Shown here: piece after piece, positions 18,393-27,569 of the stretch
Numbering within the stretch: position 1 is the first letter of the stretch
How the letters are laid out: every line of letters begins with the position of its first letter
NCBI GenBank assembly: GCA_913055805.1
Contig: CAJXLF010000013.1
Coordinates: 22,048-86,047 of the forward strand
Origin: an uncultured Salinisphaerales bacterium
GTDB lineage: Bacteria; Pseudomonadota; Gammaproteobacteria; Nevskiales; CAJXLF01
DNA: 64,000 nucleotides
Reading direction: 5' to 3'
Made by a program: the position numbers and the translations under genes
Notes under the pieces: model-generated
Told to the model about the DNA's origin: nothing
What the model saw: the letters and a program-made list of their open reading frames with translations, nothing else
Databases searched by the model: none

Positions 18393-18533
18393 CCCTGATT
18401 CCTCTATTCGTGATCAATTAACGGCCCCGCAGTATAGCTAACCTCCGGGGGCTGTTGGGAAGGGGGTGGTTAAAAAACGATCAATGCGGGCCGGGGCGCA
18501 ACAAAACCGTCATGTGAGCGTCATATACAAGAG

Positions 18534-18568
18534 TTATCCACAAGCTTATACAGAGCTTCTGTGGATTT
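18534..18568. other. DnaA-box-like cluster next to parB
   Basis: A perfect DnaA box TTATCCACA lies at 18534-18542, a near match TTATACAGA at 18546-18554, and a reverse-oriented TGTGGATTT at 18560-18568. All three are within 35 bases between the acyl-CoA synthetase promoter and the parB stop codon. No AT-rich unwinding region or 13-mers are evident, so this is not called an origin. Confidence 0.4.
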
Positions 18569-18584
18569 CTTCGCATGCCGGGCA

Positions 18585-19400
18585 TCAGTGATTGAACTTG
18601 ACGCCCCAGAGATCCAGCAGGCCCTCGAATTCATCCAGGCTGTGAAAACGTATGCGCACCTCGCCTCGGCCGCGGTCATCGCAGTCCACCTGCACCTTGT
18701 TGCCCATATGTTCGCTGAGCAGCTTCTGCAGGTCTTCGAGGTCACGCCGCGCGCCGTTGCGGCGCGTGTCAGTATGTTCGGGCTTGCCGGCTTGCTGCAG
18801 GCGGCGGCCGGCAGCCTCCAAGCTGCGGACAGACCAGCTTTTATTCAGGCATTCCCGTGCCAGGGGCATCTGTTGATCATTGGGCAGTCCGGCGAGGACG
18901 CGCGCATGTCCCATGCTCAACAGGCCTTCGTCAATCAGCGCCTGCACCCGGTTGTCGAGTTTGAGCAGTCGCAGAAAGTTGCTGACATAGGCGCGTGACT
19001 TGCCAATGCGCTGCCCGGCGGCTTCGTGGGTGAGCGTGAACAGGTCGGCCAGTTGCAACAGGCCGCGGGCGGTTTCCATGGGGGAGAGGGATTCGCGCTG
19101 CAGGTTTTCAATCAGCCCGAGCACGTGGGCTTCGCGGTCATCCAGATCGTCGCGCTGAATCGCCGGTATTTCATGCAGTCCAGCCAGCTGGGCGGCGCGC
19201 CAGCGGCGTTCGCCCGCCAGCAGTTCGTAGCCATTGCCATCTGAGCGCACCACCACAGGCTGCACTATGCCGGATTCGCCAATGGAAGCCGCCAGCTCAG
19301 CGAGTGCGTCCGGGTCGAATTTGCGTCGAGCCTGGTAAGCGCCCGGGCGGATCAGGTCAACCGGGATTCTGCTGATTTTCTGTGGGTCGGAGGCCGGCAT
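18585..19400 (-). CDS. orphan ParB/Spo0J family partition protein
   Basis: A 271-residue ParB. The N-terminal CTP-binding/ParB motif includes GERRWRAAQLAG and ENLQRESLSPMETARG (boxes I and II), followed by the helix-turn-helix THEAAGQRIGKSRAYVSNFLRLL for parS binding and a short C-terminal dimerisation domain (LDEFEGLLDLWGVKF). Start at the ATG at 19398-19400 is chosen because the longer frame has no homology and overlaps mlaA. No parA is adjacent and no parS-like TGTTTCACGTGAAACA was seen, so the usual parAB operon is absent. Could be a second ParB acting on a plasmid-derived locus or a nucleoid-occlusion (Noc)-like regulator. Confidence 0.88.
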   Translation of the reverse strand: MPASDPQKISRIPVDLIRPGAYQARRKFDPDALAELAASIGESGIVQPVVVRSDGNGYELLAGERRWRAAQLAGLHEIPAIQRDDLDDREAHVLGLIENLQRESLSPMETARGLLQLADLFTLTHEAAGQRIGKSRAYVSNFLRLLKLDNRVQALIDEGLLSMGHARVLAGLPNDQQMPLARECLNKSWSVRSLEAAGRRLQQAGKPEHTDTRRNGARRDLEDLQKLLSEHMGNKVQVDCDDRGRGEVRIRFHSLDEFEGLLDLWGVKFNH

Positions 19401-19528
19401 ACACTCGTGGCTGGATGGACGTGGCGGACCATTATGCAGTAAAACTGACGGTTCGTTTGTGCGCAAGTTATGCTGCACCCTTTCGGCAGGCCCTGCCGGA
19501 ACGGGAAGACAAGAATGGAGAATAGCCA

Positions 19529-20257
19529 ATGCCATTGGCAACACGAGGCTTGTTAATTTTGCTGCTTGGCACGGTGGCGCTTGTGACCGGCTGCGCTCAC
19601 CAGCGGCTGGAGGAACCGAACGACCCGCTCGAGCCTCTCAATCGCAAGGTGTTTGCCTTCAACATGGGGCTGGATCGTTATGTGCTGGGTCCTGTGTCAC
19701 GTGGCTACGTCAAGGTTACGCCGGCACCGGTACGTCGCTCGGTAACCAATTTCTTCGACAACCTGCATACACCACGCAGCATGGTGAACAACGTGCTGCA
19801 GGGAGAGCCCGAGGCGGGTGCCCAGGACTTTGCGCGTTTTGTGCTCAATACCACGGTCGGTGTCGTGGGCCTGTTTGACGTGGCCAGCGATGTGGGTATC
19901 CCCGGTCATCAGGAGGATTTTGGCCAGACCCTGGGTGTGTGGGGATTGGGCGAGGGTATTTATCTGGTATTGCCTGTCTATGGCGCCAGCACCCTGCGCG
20001 ATGGCATCGGCTTTATTGTCGATATCCCCCTGAACCCGACTTTCTATCTGGACGACGGGCCGGCCTTTGTGCTGACTGCTGCGGACATCATCAATCTGCG
20101 CGCCAACCTGGACGCTGCTGTACGTCAGCTGCAGCAGGCGTTCGACTCTTATGCCTTCCTGCGCGCCAGTTATCTGCAGCGCAGGAAAAAAATGGTGGGG
20201 GTGGAGAGCAGTTCGGCGGCGGATGAGTTCGAAGACGAATTTGACGACGAGTTCTAG
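19529..20257 (+). CDS. mlaA: MlaA/VacJ outer-membrane lipoprotein
   Basis: A 242-residue lipoprotein that takes mislocalised phospholipids from the outer leaflet of the outer membrane for retrograde transport via MlaC. Signal peptide with lipobox VTGC at about 18-21, then the diagnostic NDPLEPLNRKVFAFN, the helix-rich domain and FGQTLGVWGLGEGIYLVLPVYGASTLRDGIG. The C-terminal tail is acidic (DEFEDEFDDEF), as in many homologues. Other mla genes are not in the window. Divergent from parB. Confidence 0.95.
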   Translation: MPLATRGLLILLLGTVALVTGCAHQRLEEPNDPLEPLNRKVFAFNMGLDRYVLGPVSRGYVKVTPAPVRRSVTNFFDNLHTPRSMVNNVLQGEPEAGAQDFARFVLNTTVGVVGLFDVASDVGIPGHQEDFGQTLGVWGLGEGIYLVLPVYGASTLRDGIGFIVDIPLNPTFYLDDGPAFVLTAADIINLRANLDAAVRQLQQAFDSYAFLRASYLQRRKKMVGVESSSAADEFEDEFDDEF

Positions 20258-20289
20258 CCTGGCAGCGGGGCGGCAGCGGCCCTAGTACA

Positions 20290-21018
20290 ATGGCGCAATC
20301 ACTCTTATTGCCAGTACGCATGCCTGATTTTTCGCAACTTGAATACTCCGAGCTGCTCGCCTGTAGCGGCCGGCTTTTCGCGCAGGCCGGCGGCACGCGG
20401 CCGGCTGTCAGTCTGCTGGAGAAGGACGGGCAGAGAGCTGTGCTCAAGGACTACAATGTCTGTGTGGGCTGGTATGCGCGCTTGATTGCGCCCCTGCTGG
20501 TGCATCGCGAGGTCAAGGCGCTGCGCCGACTGGATGGATTGCAAGGCATTCCCCGTTTGATCGCCCCGGTGGGCCGGCGCGCCTTTCTGCTGGAATATGT
20601 GCCGGCCGCCCGCCTGGCGCGCAAGCAGCGTGAAAACTGGCCGGAACCCGATTTCAGACGTCTGGAGGAACTGGTTGACGCCATGCACGAACGTGGCGTG
20701 GCGCATGGCGATCTGCGGCGCTCCAGCAACATACTGTTCGATAGACAGGGTGCGCCCTATCTGGTGGATTTCGTCTCACATGTGGGACGCGCACCGGCCT
20801 GGAATTTTCTCTGGAACTGGGTCTTCAACCAGATTTGCCGGGCCGACAGCAAGGCCAGCGCCAAGCTCAAGCTGCGGGTAGCGCCCGATATGCTGACCGA
20901 GGATGAACGCGCGCAAGTGGCGCACAGCAGCTGGTTTGATCGCAGTGCCCGCGCTCTGGGGCGCGGAATTCGCTGGTTGGGCCGATGGCTGTTTGCCCGG
21001 GGCCAGGCAAACTCCTGA
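20290..21018 (+). CDS. small protein-kinase-like protein (InaA/Kdo-kinase-like)
   Basis: A 242-residue protein with a reduced kinase fold: a lysine in AVLKDYN (about 50), catalytic loop AHGDLRRSSNIL (about 139-150) and the metal-binding DF of LVDFVSH in place of DFG. The fold resembles LPS core heptose/Kdo kinases and RIO-type small kinases. Starts at 20290 or 20320 are both possible; neither has a strong SD. Its stop is 17 bases before plsB, so it is probably co-transcribed with phospholipid synthesis. Substrate unknown: a lipid, LPS sugar or protein are all possible. Confidence 0.7.
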   Translation: MAQSLLLPVRMPDFSQLEYSELLACSGRLFAQAGGTRPAVSLLEKDGQRAVLKDYNVCVGWYARLIAPLLVHREVKALRRLDGLQGIPRLIAPVGRRAFLLEYVPAARLARKQRENWPEPDFRRLEELVDAMHERGVAHGDLRRSSNILFDRQGAPYLVDFVSHVGRAPAWNFLWNWVFNQICRADSKASAKLKLRVAPDMLTEDERAQVAHSSWFDRSARALGRGIRWLGRWLFARGQANS

Positions 21019-21035
21019 CATCACAAGGGGGGATC

Positions 21036-23540
21036 ATGGAGGTAGTGCTGGAGATTTGGCGACGCTTGTGGGTGTTTGTCGGCCTGCGGCTGCGCCGGAG
21101 TCTTCTGTGGTGGATCAAGCCACGGGTGTCTCCGCAGGATGTCGGCAGTGTGCTGAATATCGACCCGGACCGTCCGGTCTGTTACGTGCTCGGCAGTCAT
21201 AGTCTGGCCGATTATGTAGTGCTGGAGAATGCCTGCCGTCGCGTAAAGCTGCCGCGCCCGCAGTACTCGGAGCGGCGGCTACCACGGCGCAAGCGCGCCA
21301 CGGCCATGTTTCTGCCCGGCAAGCGTGCGGGCGTGGTGAGCGACATGGAGCGTATGGTGGGGCGGGCCATCGAACGCGAGAAATACGATGTGCAGGTCGT
21401 GCCGGTATCCGTGTTCTGGGGCCGTGATCCGGGCAAGGAAACCTCACTTTTCAAGATCATTTTCTCGGACAGTCCGCTGGCCGGGTCGCTGCGCAAGTTC
21501 TTTATCGTGCTGGCCAACGGACGTAATACCTTCGTGCATTACGGGCAGCCAATCTCGGTCAGTGACTTCGTCGGCAAGGAAACCGAGGCGCATCCCGCCA
21601 CGCAGAAACTGAGCCGGGTGCTGCGGGTGCATTTCCGCCGTCAGCGGGATGCGGTGCTTGGGCCCAGCCTGTATCGACGCAACCGCCTGATCGATTCTCT
21701 GATAGCTATGCCTGGCGTCCAGGAAGCGATTGCCCAGCGTTGCAACGAAGAGGGTGAATCGCGTAATGCCATGATCGCGGAAGCACGCAGTTACGCCGAT
21801 GAGATTGCCGCCGATTTTTCTGTCTCGGTGATCCGCTTCATGGAACAGGTGGTGGCCTGGATACGTCGCCGGGTTTTCAATGAAGTGCGGGTTTATCATT
21901 TCGACCGCATGCGCGAGCTGTCGCATGACAAGGCGGTGATTCTCACGCCCTCGCATCGCAGCCATCTCGATTATCTGATCATGACCGAATCGGTCTATCT
22001 CAACGGCATGGCGCCGCCGCATATCGCCGCCGGCATCAATATGAATTTCTGGCCGGTAGGCATTCTGTTGCGCAAGGCCGGCGCTTTCTACCTGCGGCGC
22101 AGCTTTGGCGGCAACCGTTTATACACTGCGGTTTTTCGTGCTTATATCGATGTGCTGCTCACCCGGGGTTATTCGCTGGAGTTCTACCCGGAAGGCGGAC
22201 GCAGTCGCACCGGGCGCTTGCTCAAGCCCAAGACCGGTATGTTGAGCATGGTGGTGAAGAGTTATCTGTCCAATCCCGGGCAGCCGGTGCTGCTGGCTCC
22301 GATCTTCATTGGCTATGACAAGGTTGTGGAGGTGTCCACCTACTACAAGGAACTGGGCGGCAAGGCCAAGAAATCCGAGTCCACACTGGGCATGCTGCGG
22401 GGCGCCCGTCGCGCCATGCGGGAAAAAACCGGTGGCATTTATGTCTCTTTTGGCGTGCCTCTCGACCTCGGCAGTTTTATCGACGAGAAGGTGCCAGGCT
22501 GGCGCGACACTGCCATTTCCGTCAGTGGAGATGCCCAACCGGACTGGCTGCCGTCTGTGGTCAAGCAACTGGCCGAAGAGGTCATGTACCGGATCAACCG
22601 CACGGCAGTGCTCAATCCCACCGGACTGGTGGCCTCGATATTGCTCGCCACACCACAGAAAGCACTGGCCGAAGATGAATTACTGGAGCAGATACGGCGT
22701 CTGATCCGTATTCTCAAGGCGGCGCCCTACAGCGAAGATGTGCGTATTCCCCAGGAAGATCCGCATGTCATTCTGGAGCTGGCTGAGCGGGTCGGCCGCC
22801 TGAAGCGCACGCCGCATGCCTGGGGTGATGTGTTGTCCGTGGAAGGGCGCGAGGCCGTGCTGCTGACCTATTCACGCAACACGGTGCAACATCTGCTGGC
22901 GCTGCCGTCGCTGGTAGCGCGGCAGTTCAAGAATCACGACGAAGTAACCGAAGCAGCGGTCATCAAGACCTGCCGGCAGATTTACCCGTTTCTGCAGGAG
23001 GAGCTTTCCCTGCGTTTCGAGCCGCAGCAACTGGAAGGCGAACTGCAGCGTGCGGTGAATGCCCTGGTGGATAACGGGTTATTGCAGCGTGTACGGGCGG
23101 GCAAGGCCCTGCGCCGGCCGCCGGTGGCCAGCCGTGAGTTCGCAGCCCTGATTGGCCTTGGCCGGGTCATGCGGGAATCGCTTGAACGCCTGTGTATGAC
23201 CACCGTGCTGCTGGCCAACAACCCGCCCGCCACGCCGGTGGAGCGCAAGTTGCTCGAAGACCAGTGCAGCCTGCTGGCCGAGCGCATCACCATCCTCAGT
23301 GGCGCCAATTCACCCGAATTCTTTGATCCGGCGCTGTTCCGCAGTTATATCAGTACCTTCAAGGCTCTGGGTCTGCTGACTGAAGCCGGTCATGGCGAGG
23401 AGGGAGAGCTGCTGAAGATCGATGTGCGTCTCAAGCAGATTGCCGAGCAGGCGCTGGATCTGGTGGACCCGGATGTGTTGCAGAGTATTTTGCAGCTGAC
23501 CGGCGGTTACCCCGAGCCCCGACAAGATACCGCCGCCTAG
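21036..23540 (+). CDS. plsB: glycerol-3-phosphate 1-O-acyltransferase
   Basis: An 834-residue PlsB that makes lysophosphatidic acid from glycerol-3-phosphate and acyl-CoA/ACP, the first step of phospholipid synthesis at the inner membrane. The catalytic HRSHLD (HX4D) lies at 307-312, almost the same place as in E. coli; block III FYPEGGRSRTGRLLKPKTG follows. The start at 21036 is set by GGGGGATC before ATG; an upstream in-frame ATG at 20985 overlaps the kinase-like gene. Full length, no anomalies. Ended by a bidirectional terminator. Confidence 0.97.
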   Translation: MEVVLEIWRRLWVFVGLRLRRSLLWWIKPRVSPQDVGSVLNIDPDRPVCYVLGSHSLADYVVLENACRRVKLPRPQYSERRLPRRKRATAMFLPGKRAGVVSDMERMVGRAIEREKYDVQVVPVSVFWGRDPGKETSLFKIIFSDSPLAGSLRKFFIVLANGRNTFVHYGQPISVSDFVGKETEAHPATQKLSRVLRVHFRRQRDAVLGPSLYRRNRLIDSLIAMPGVQEAIAQRCNEEGESRNAMIAEARSYADEIAADFSVSVIRFMEQVVAWIRRRVFNEVRVYHFDRMRELSHDKAVILTPSHRSHLDYLIMTESVYLNGMAPPHIAAGINMNFWPVGILLRKAGAFYLRRSFGGNRLYTAVFRAYIDVLLTRGYSLEFYPEGGRSRTGRLLKPKTGMLSMVVKSYLSNPGQPVLLAPIFIGYDKVVEVSTYYKELGGKAKKSESTLGMLRGARRAMREKTGGIYVSFGVPLDLGSFIDEKVPGWRDTAISVSGDAQPDWLPSVVKQLAEEVMYRINRTAVLNPTGLVASILLATPQKALAEDELLEQIRRLIRILKAAPYSEDVRIPQEDPHVILELAERVGRLKRTPHAWGDVLSVEGREAVLLTYSRNTVQHLLALPSLVARQFKNHDEVTEAAVIKTCRQIYPFLQEELSLRFEPQQLEGELQRAVNALVDNGLLQRVRAGKALRRPPVASREFAALIGLGRVMRESLERLCMTTVLLANNPPATPVERKLLEDQCSLLAERITILSGANSPEFFDPALFRSYISTFKALGLLTEAGHGEEGELLKIDVRLKQIAEQALDLVDPDVLQSILQLTGGYPEPRQDTAA

Positions 23541-23564
23541 TCAGGCGGCTTGCGGCAGGCATAA

Positions 23565-23592
23565 AAAAAGGCCCTCGATGGAGGGCCTTTTT
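23565..23592. terminator. bidirectional terminator between plsB and aldehyde dehydrogenase
   Basis: A 12-bp perfect stem (AAAAAGGCCCTC with GAGGGCCTTTTT) around a GATG loop, with A-run and T-run on both flanks, so it can stop convergent transcription from both sides. Confidence 0.92.
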
Positions 23593-23608
23593 AATACGGC
23601 ACTGCCTG

Positions 23609-25093
23609 TCAGGTCATGTGCTTGACGGCGAATTTCACCAGCCATTTAACAAAGGCGTTGTAGGGTGGGGCCATCAGCAACGTGGAGGCGAAAATGTCGC
23701 GCACTACGGAGCGCTCGTGCGAGAAGGTGCGGAAGCCGTAGATACCATGTGCCTTGCCGATACCGCTGTTGTTGACACCGCCAAAGGGCAGATTGCCGTG
23801 CAGGTACTGCACCAGGCCGGTGTTGATGCAGGCATCGCCGGAGGTAGTGTTCTGCAGCACGTTCTGGGCGAACTTCTGATCCTTGGTGTAAACGTATAGT
23901 GCCAGCGGCTTCTGATTGGCATTGATGTGGTCGATAGCTTCGTTCACATCGCTGTAGGTGAGGATCGGCAGCAGTGGGCCGAAGATTTCCTCTTCCATAA
24001 TGCGGCCGGCCTTGTCGACGTTGGTCAGTACCGTGGGCGAGATGAAGTTTTCACCGTCGCCTTTAACGTCACCGCCGGCTTCAACCCTGGCGCCACGCTG
24101 AACGGCGTCGTCCAGCAGGGCCTTTACGCGGCCATGATGGCGCTCGTTAACGATGCGGGCGTAGTCCGGGGTGGCCAGTTGGGCATCCAGGGTGTCGCCG
24201 TAGGAACCGGTGATGGTGTTTTTCAGTTCGCGAACAAACTCGTCCTTCACGTCTTCATGCACATAGACATAGTCAGGAGCAATACAGGTCTGGCCATTAT
24301 TGGAAAACTTGGTAAAGGCCATGCTCTTGGCGGCATTCTTGACGTTGGCAGTCTTGTCGACGATGACCGGGCTCTTGCCGCCCAGTTCCAGGGTTACCTT
24401 GGTCAGATGCTTGGCCGCCGCGCTCATCACGATCTTGCCAACCGCGGGGGAGCCGGTGAAGAAGATGTGATCAAAGGGCATTTCCAGCAGGGCCTGGGAA
24501 ACCGCGGCATCGCCTTCAAACAGGGCGACTTCCTGTTCGTCATACAGGTCGGCTACCAGCTTGCGCAGGAAGGCCGTGGTGTTCGGCGTCATTTCCGAAG
24601 GTTTGAGAATGGCGGTGTTGCCGGCTGCAATGGCGGAGATCAGCGGGCAGATCGTGAGATTGATCGGGTAGTTCCAGGGCGCAATGATGAGGTTTACGCC
24701 CATGGGCTCGTACTTGATGTAACTGCGCGTGCCGAAGGTAGCCTTGGTCGGCATGACGCGCACCGGCTTCATCCACTTCTTCAGATGCTTTATGGCGTGA
24801 TTGGCTTCCGCCACAACCGAGAAGATTTCGGCCAGATCCACTTCCGTTTCCGGCTTGCGGAAATCGGCGTAACAGGCCTTGTAGATTTCGTCACTGCGGG
24901 CCACCACGGTGTCCCGCAGTTTCTTGAGCTTGGCGATGCGCTCGGCAGGAGTGGAGTTGCGCAGGGTCAGCGCATAGGCTTTCTGTTTGTCAAAAACACG
25001 CTGCATGTCAGCGTGCATGGCATCCAGGGAATTCTGCTCCGGGGCAGCCTGTTGTGCTTCGGGCTGTATTGCAGATTGGGCAACTGCGCTCAT
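23609..25093 (-). CDS. aldehyde dehydrogenase (coniferyl-aldehyde/fatty-aldehyde type)
   Basis: A 494-residue NAD(P)-dependent aldehyde dehydrogenase. Motifs: APWNYPINLTICPL (cofactor/oxyanion region), TGSPAVGK, catalytic Glu in LELGGKSP, and catalytic Cys in NNGQTCIAPDYV. The C-terminal hydrophobic stretch (LLMAPPYNAFVKWLVKF) suggests membrane association as in class 3 ALDH and CalB-like enzymes. Start at ATG 25091-25093 is preferred (GGAGGAG six bases upstream) over the TTG two codons earlier. Monocistronic. Likely oxidises long-chain or aromatic aldehydes. Confidence 0.92.
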   Translation of the reverse strand: MSAVAQSAIQPEAQQAAPEQNSLDAMHADMQRVFDKQKAYALTLRNSTPAERIAKLKKLRDTVVARSDEIYKACYADFRKPETEVDLAEIFSVVAEANHAIKHLKKWMKPVRVMPTKATFGTRSYIKYEPMGVNLIIAPWNYPINLTICPLISAIAAGNTAILKPSEMTPNTTAFLRKLVADLYDEQEVALFEGDAAVSQALLEMPFDHIFFTGSPAVGKIVMSAAAKHLTKVTLELGGKSPVIVDKTANVKNAAKSMAFTKFSNNGQTCIAPDYVYVHEDVKDEFVRELKNTITGSYGDTLDAQLATPDYARIVNERHHGRVKALLDDAVQRGARVEAGGDVKGDGENFISPTVLTNVDKAGRIMEEEIFGPLLPILTYSDVNEAIDHINANQKPLALYVYTKDQKFAQNVLQNTTSGDACINTGLVQYLHGNLPFGGVNNSGIGKAHGIYGFRTFSHERSVVRDIFASTLLMAPPYNAFVKWLVKFAVKHMT

Positions 25094-25199
25094 CGTCAAC
25101 TCCTCCGACTTGAACGATCGGTCTATTAATTCGGGAACCTGAACCTCAAAACCTGACTACTGTGCCACTTTTTTTGCCAGGAGGCCAGTTTTGGCCCTG

Positions 25200-26507
25200 T
25201 CAGTGCAGGACCAGCCTGACTGCAGCGCCGCCCAGTTTGCGCGAGGCGTCGAGAACGATTTCTCCACCCAGGGAGCTGACGATGTCCGCGACCAGCGCCA
25301 GGCCAATGCCCTGGCCTTCCTTGCGGGTGTCGGCGCGAATGCCGCGGTCCAACAGCTTTATGGCATCAGCGGGAAAACCCGGGCCATCGTCTTCGACAAG
25401 AATGCCAATGCTGTTCTGTGTCAGCGTGGCGGTGACCGAGACCGAACGCTTGCACCATTTACAGGCGTTATCGAGCAGGTTGCCCATGATTTCCAAAAGG
25501 TCCCCGCGTTCTATCGCCAGTTGCAGGTCGTCGGGAATATTAACGCTGAAAGTAATCTGTTTGTCGGCATAGACCTTGCCCAGGGCCGCCAGCGTCTGAT
25601 CGACCAGCGGCCGCAGGGTGGTGCTCTGACCGAAGGTTTTGCCACCGCCTGCCAGGGCCCGTTTAAGGTGGTAGTCGATCTGCTGCTGCATTTGCTGAAT
25701 GGGTGCGTTGCAGGCCGGCTGCTCGCCGACTTCAGCCCGTAGCGCTGCCAGCGGAGTTTTCAGGCTGTGGGCGAGGTCGTCCAGCGCGAGGCGGTAGCGG
25801 GACTGGCGCAGGCGCTCGTTGCCGATCAGCGAATTCAGGGCATTACCCAGCGGCGTAAGCTCGTCGGGATAGTGGCCAATGATGTGATCCTGACGGCCGG
25901 ATTGCAGCATTCTGACTTCGGCCGTAAGGCGCCGTACCGGCCCGAGCCCCCAATAGAGAATCACCAGCAGAATGCCAAGCAGCAAAACGGCCGCCGTACC
26001 GAGCCAGAGCCACAGGCTGCGCCGGAAGCGGCTGCGCTGCGCCAGGAAGGTGGCGGAGTCCTCCACCACTATGACTGTAAAACGGCGTTCGCCTTTCTCC
26101 AGTCCCCAGCTGACACCCAGCGACAGGCTGAAATAAGGGTAGTCCGGCGTAGGTGAATTCAAACGCCAGGCGCCTACCGGCAGGGCAACGGGTACGGGCG
26201 GGTCGCGCAGCAGTGAGGTTGTGCGCCACAGGATGTTGCCGTCGGTTTCGGCCAGCATGGCGCCCAGGCCGCTTTCGAACTGGGCAAAACGGGGGTCGGG
26301 CAGGTTGCCCTCGATGATATCGATGTCGCCGCCGGGACTGACTTCAATGATGCTGAGTACGCCATACACCAGTCCCTGCAGGCGGTCCCGCACGGCCTGT
26401 TCGGCGCGCACATGGTCGGCGCGCTCCAGCGCCAGTGCCGTGATCAGTACAAACAGCAGCAGCGCCACGCCGGCCGCAACCAGCAGGCGGCCGCGAAGCG
26501 AATTCAC
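25200..26507 (-). CDS. PhoQ-like sensor histidine kinase
   Basis: A 435-residue inner-membrane kinase. Helices at about 8-28 and 164-187 bracket a periplasmic sensor (about 29-163) rich in acidic residues in its first third; then HAMP, DHp with the phospho-His in LDDLAHSLKTPLAALRAE (about 247), and an HATPase with DNACKW, DDGPGFP and GQGIGLALV. The periplasmic domain and DHp sequence fit the PhoQ/PmrB group. It overlaps the regulator gene by 4 bases. The signal may be divalent cations or membrane stress by analogy, not shown here. Confidence 0.92.
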   Translation of the reverse strand: MNSLRGRLLVAAGVALLLFVLITALALERADHVRAEQAVRDRLQGLVYGVLSIIEVSPGGDIDIIEGNLPDPRFAQFESGLGAMLAETDGNILWRTTSLLRDPPVPVALPVGAWRLNSPTPDYPYFSLSLGVSWGLEKGERRFTVIVVEDSATFLAQRSRFRRSLWLWLGTAAVLLLGILLVILYWGLGPVRRLTAEVRMLQSGRQDHIIGHYPDELTPLGNALNSLIGNERLRQSRYRLALDDLAHSLKTPLAALRAEVGEQPACNAPIQQMQQQIDYHLKRALAGGGKTFGQSTTLRPLVDQTLAALGKVYADKQITFSVNIPDDLQLAIERGDLLEIMGNLLDNACKWCKRSVSVTATLTQNSIGILVEDDGPGFPADAIKLLDRGIRADTRKEGQGIGLALVADIVSSLGGEIVLDASRKLGGAAVRLVLH

Positions 26508-27217
26508 CCGTGATGTTCCTCGGCGGTGCCGGCTTCTGCCGCGCGTCGTTCCAGCCGCAGGCGATAGCCCTGACCACGTAATGTTTCAATCGGATCCAGC
26601 GCGCCATCCGGGTCGAGTTTGTTGCGCAGACGGCGCACGAAGACCTCGATCACGTTGCTGTCGCGATCCTCGTCCTCGGCATAGATATGCTCGGTCAGCA
26701 CGGTCTTGGACATGACTTCGCCCGCATGCAGCATCAGGCATTCCAGCAGGCGGTACTCATAGGCGGTGAGCTTGATCGCCTCACCACCTACGGTGACATG
26801 CTGGCGGCCGGTATCCATTTCAACCGGGCCGCAGGCCAGCAGTGACTGGCTCCAGCCGCCCTTGCGGCGCAGCAGGGCGCGCATGCGCGCCAGCAATTCC
26901 TCGGTATGAAAGGGTTTGGTCAGGTAATCATCGGCGCCGGCTTCAAGGCCTTCCACCTTGTCTTGCCAGCGGTCGCGTGCGGTGAGAATCAGTACCGGAT
27001 AATCGCGGCCGTTTTCGCGCAGCTTGCGAATCAGATCCATGCCGGACAGCCCTGGCAGGCCCAGGTCAATGATGGCCAGGTCCAGGGGGTATTCAGTCGC
27101 CGCATACAGCCCTTCTTCGCCGTCCGGCGCCTGGTCCACGGCAAAGCCCTCGTCACCCAGCCGTTTTGCGATTTGCTCACGCAACTGGTCGTGGTCTTCG
27201 ACAATCAATACACGCAC
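26504..27217 (-). CDS. PhoP-like response regulator (OmpR family)
   Basis: A 237-residue regulator: receiver domain (1-120) with phospho-acceptor Asp51 in AIIDLGLPG, conserved acidic pair in VEDHD, Lys in LTKPFH; then a winged-helix DNA-binding domain (about 125-225) with LTAYEYRLLECLM and VIEVFVRRLRNKL. It pairs with the adjacent kinase (4-base overlap) and sits 9 bases after a PepSY protein gene, giving the gene order pepSY-regulator-kinase, common for PhoPQ-like units. Confidence 0.94.
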   Translation of the reverse strand: MRVLIVEDHDQLREQIAKRLGDEGFAVDQAPDGEEGLYAATEYPLDLAIIDLGLPGLSGMDLIRKLRENGRDYPVLILTARDRWQDKVEGLEAGADDYLTKPFHTEELLARMRALLRRKGGWSQSLLACGPVEMDTGRQHVTVGGEAIKLTAYEYRLLECLMLHAGEVMSKTVLTEHIYAEDEDRDSNVIEVFVRRLRNKLDPDGALDPIETLRGQGYRLRLERRAAEAGTAEEHHG

Positions 27218-27226
27218 GTTTCGGTC

Positions 27227-27526
27227 CTAGTTGCTGGCCGGGATATAAATGATTTTCACCTGGCCGTTCTTGATCAGCTTGACGGCGTAGAAGGGGTCGC
27301 CGGAGTTATCTCGCAGGCTTACGGACAGCACGCGTCCGCCGTATTGCTGCTGGGCGCGTTTGGCCGCCTGCTTGGCGCTGATCAGGCGCGCGCCGCGGTT
27401 GTCTGACTGGTCCCGGGTCTGCATCAGTTGCATACCCTGTACAGGCGGCGCGGCCATGACGGGCAGGGCCGTCAGGGTGCTGCAACCTGCGGCGAGAATC
27501 AGCGTGATAAGTAGACGGCGCAACAT
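27227..27526 (-). CDS. secreted PepSY-domain protein
   Basis: A 99-residue exported protein with signal peptide ending VMAAP (about residue 25) and a single PepSY domain (LISAKQAAKRAQQQYGGRVLSVSLRDNSGDPFYAVKLIKNGQVKIIYIP). PepSY domains often modulate periplasmic peptidases or sensor kinases. It is the first gene of the two-component operon, so it may act on the PhoQ-like sensor in the periplasm; this is inferred from position. Confidence 0.88.
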   Translation of the reverse strand: MLRRLLITLILAAGCSTLTALPVMAAPPVQGMQLMQTRDQSDNRGARLISAKQAAKRAQQQYGGRVLSVSLRDNSGDPFYAVKLIKNGQVKIIYIPASN

Positions 27527-27569
27527 GGTAACCAGAATACTAGACGATCCGAGTGGCTGTCGTCAGCCG

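Noticed and set aside
18534..18568. replication origin
   Set aside because: Only one perfect DnaA box with two weak ones; no AT-rich region, no replication genes nearby.
23927..25129. 400-codon plus-strand frame
   Set aside because: Antisense to the aldehyde dehydrogenase with intact catalytic motifs.
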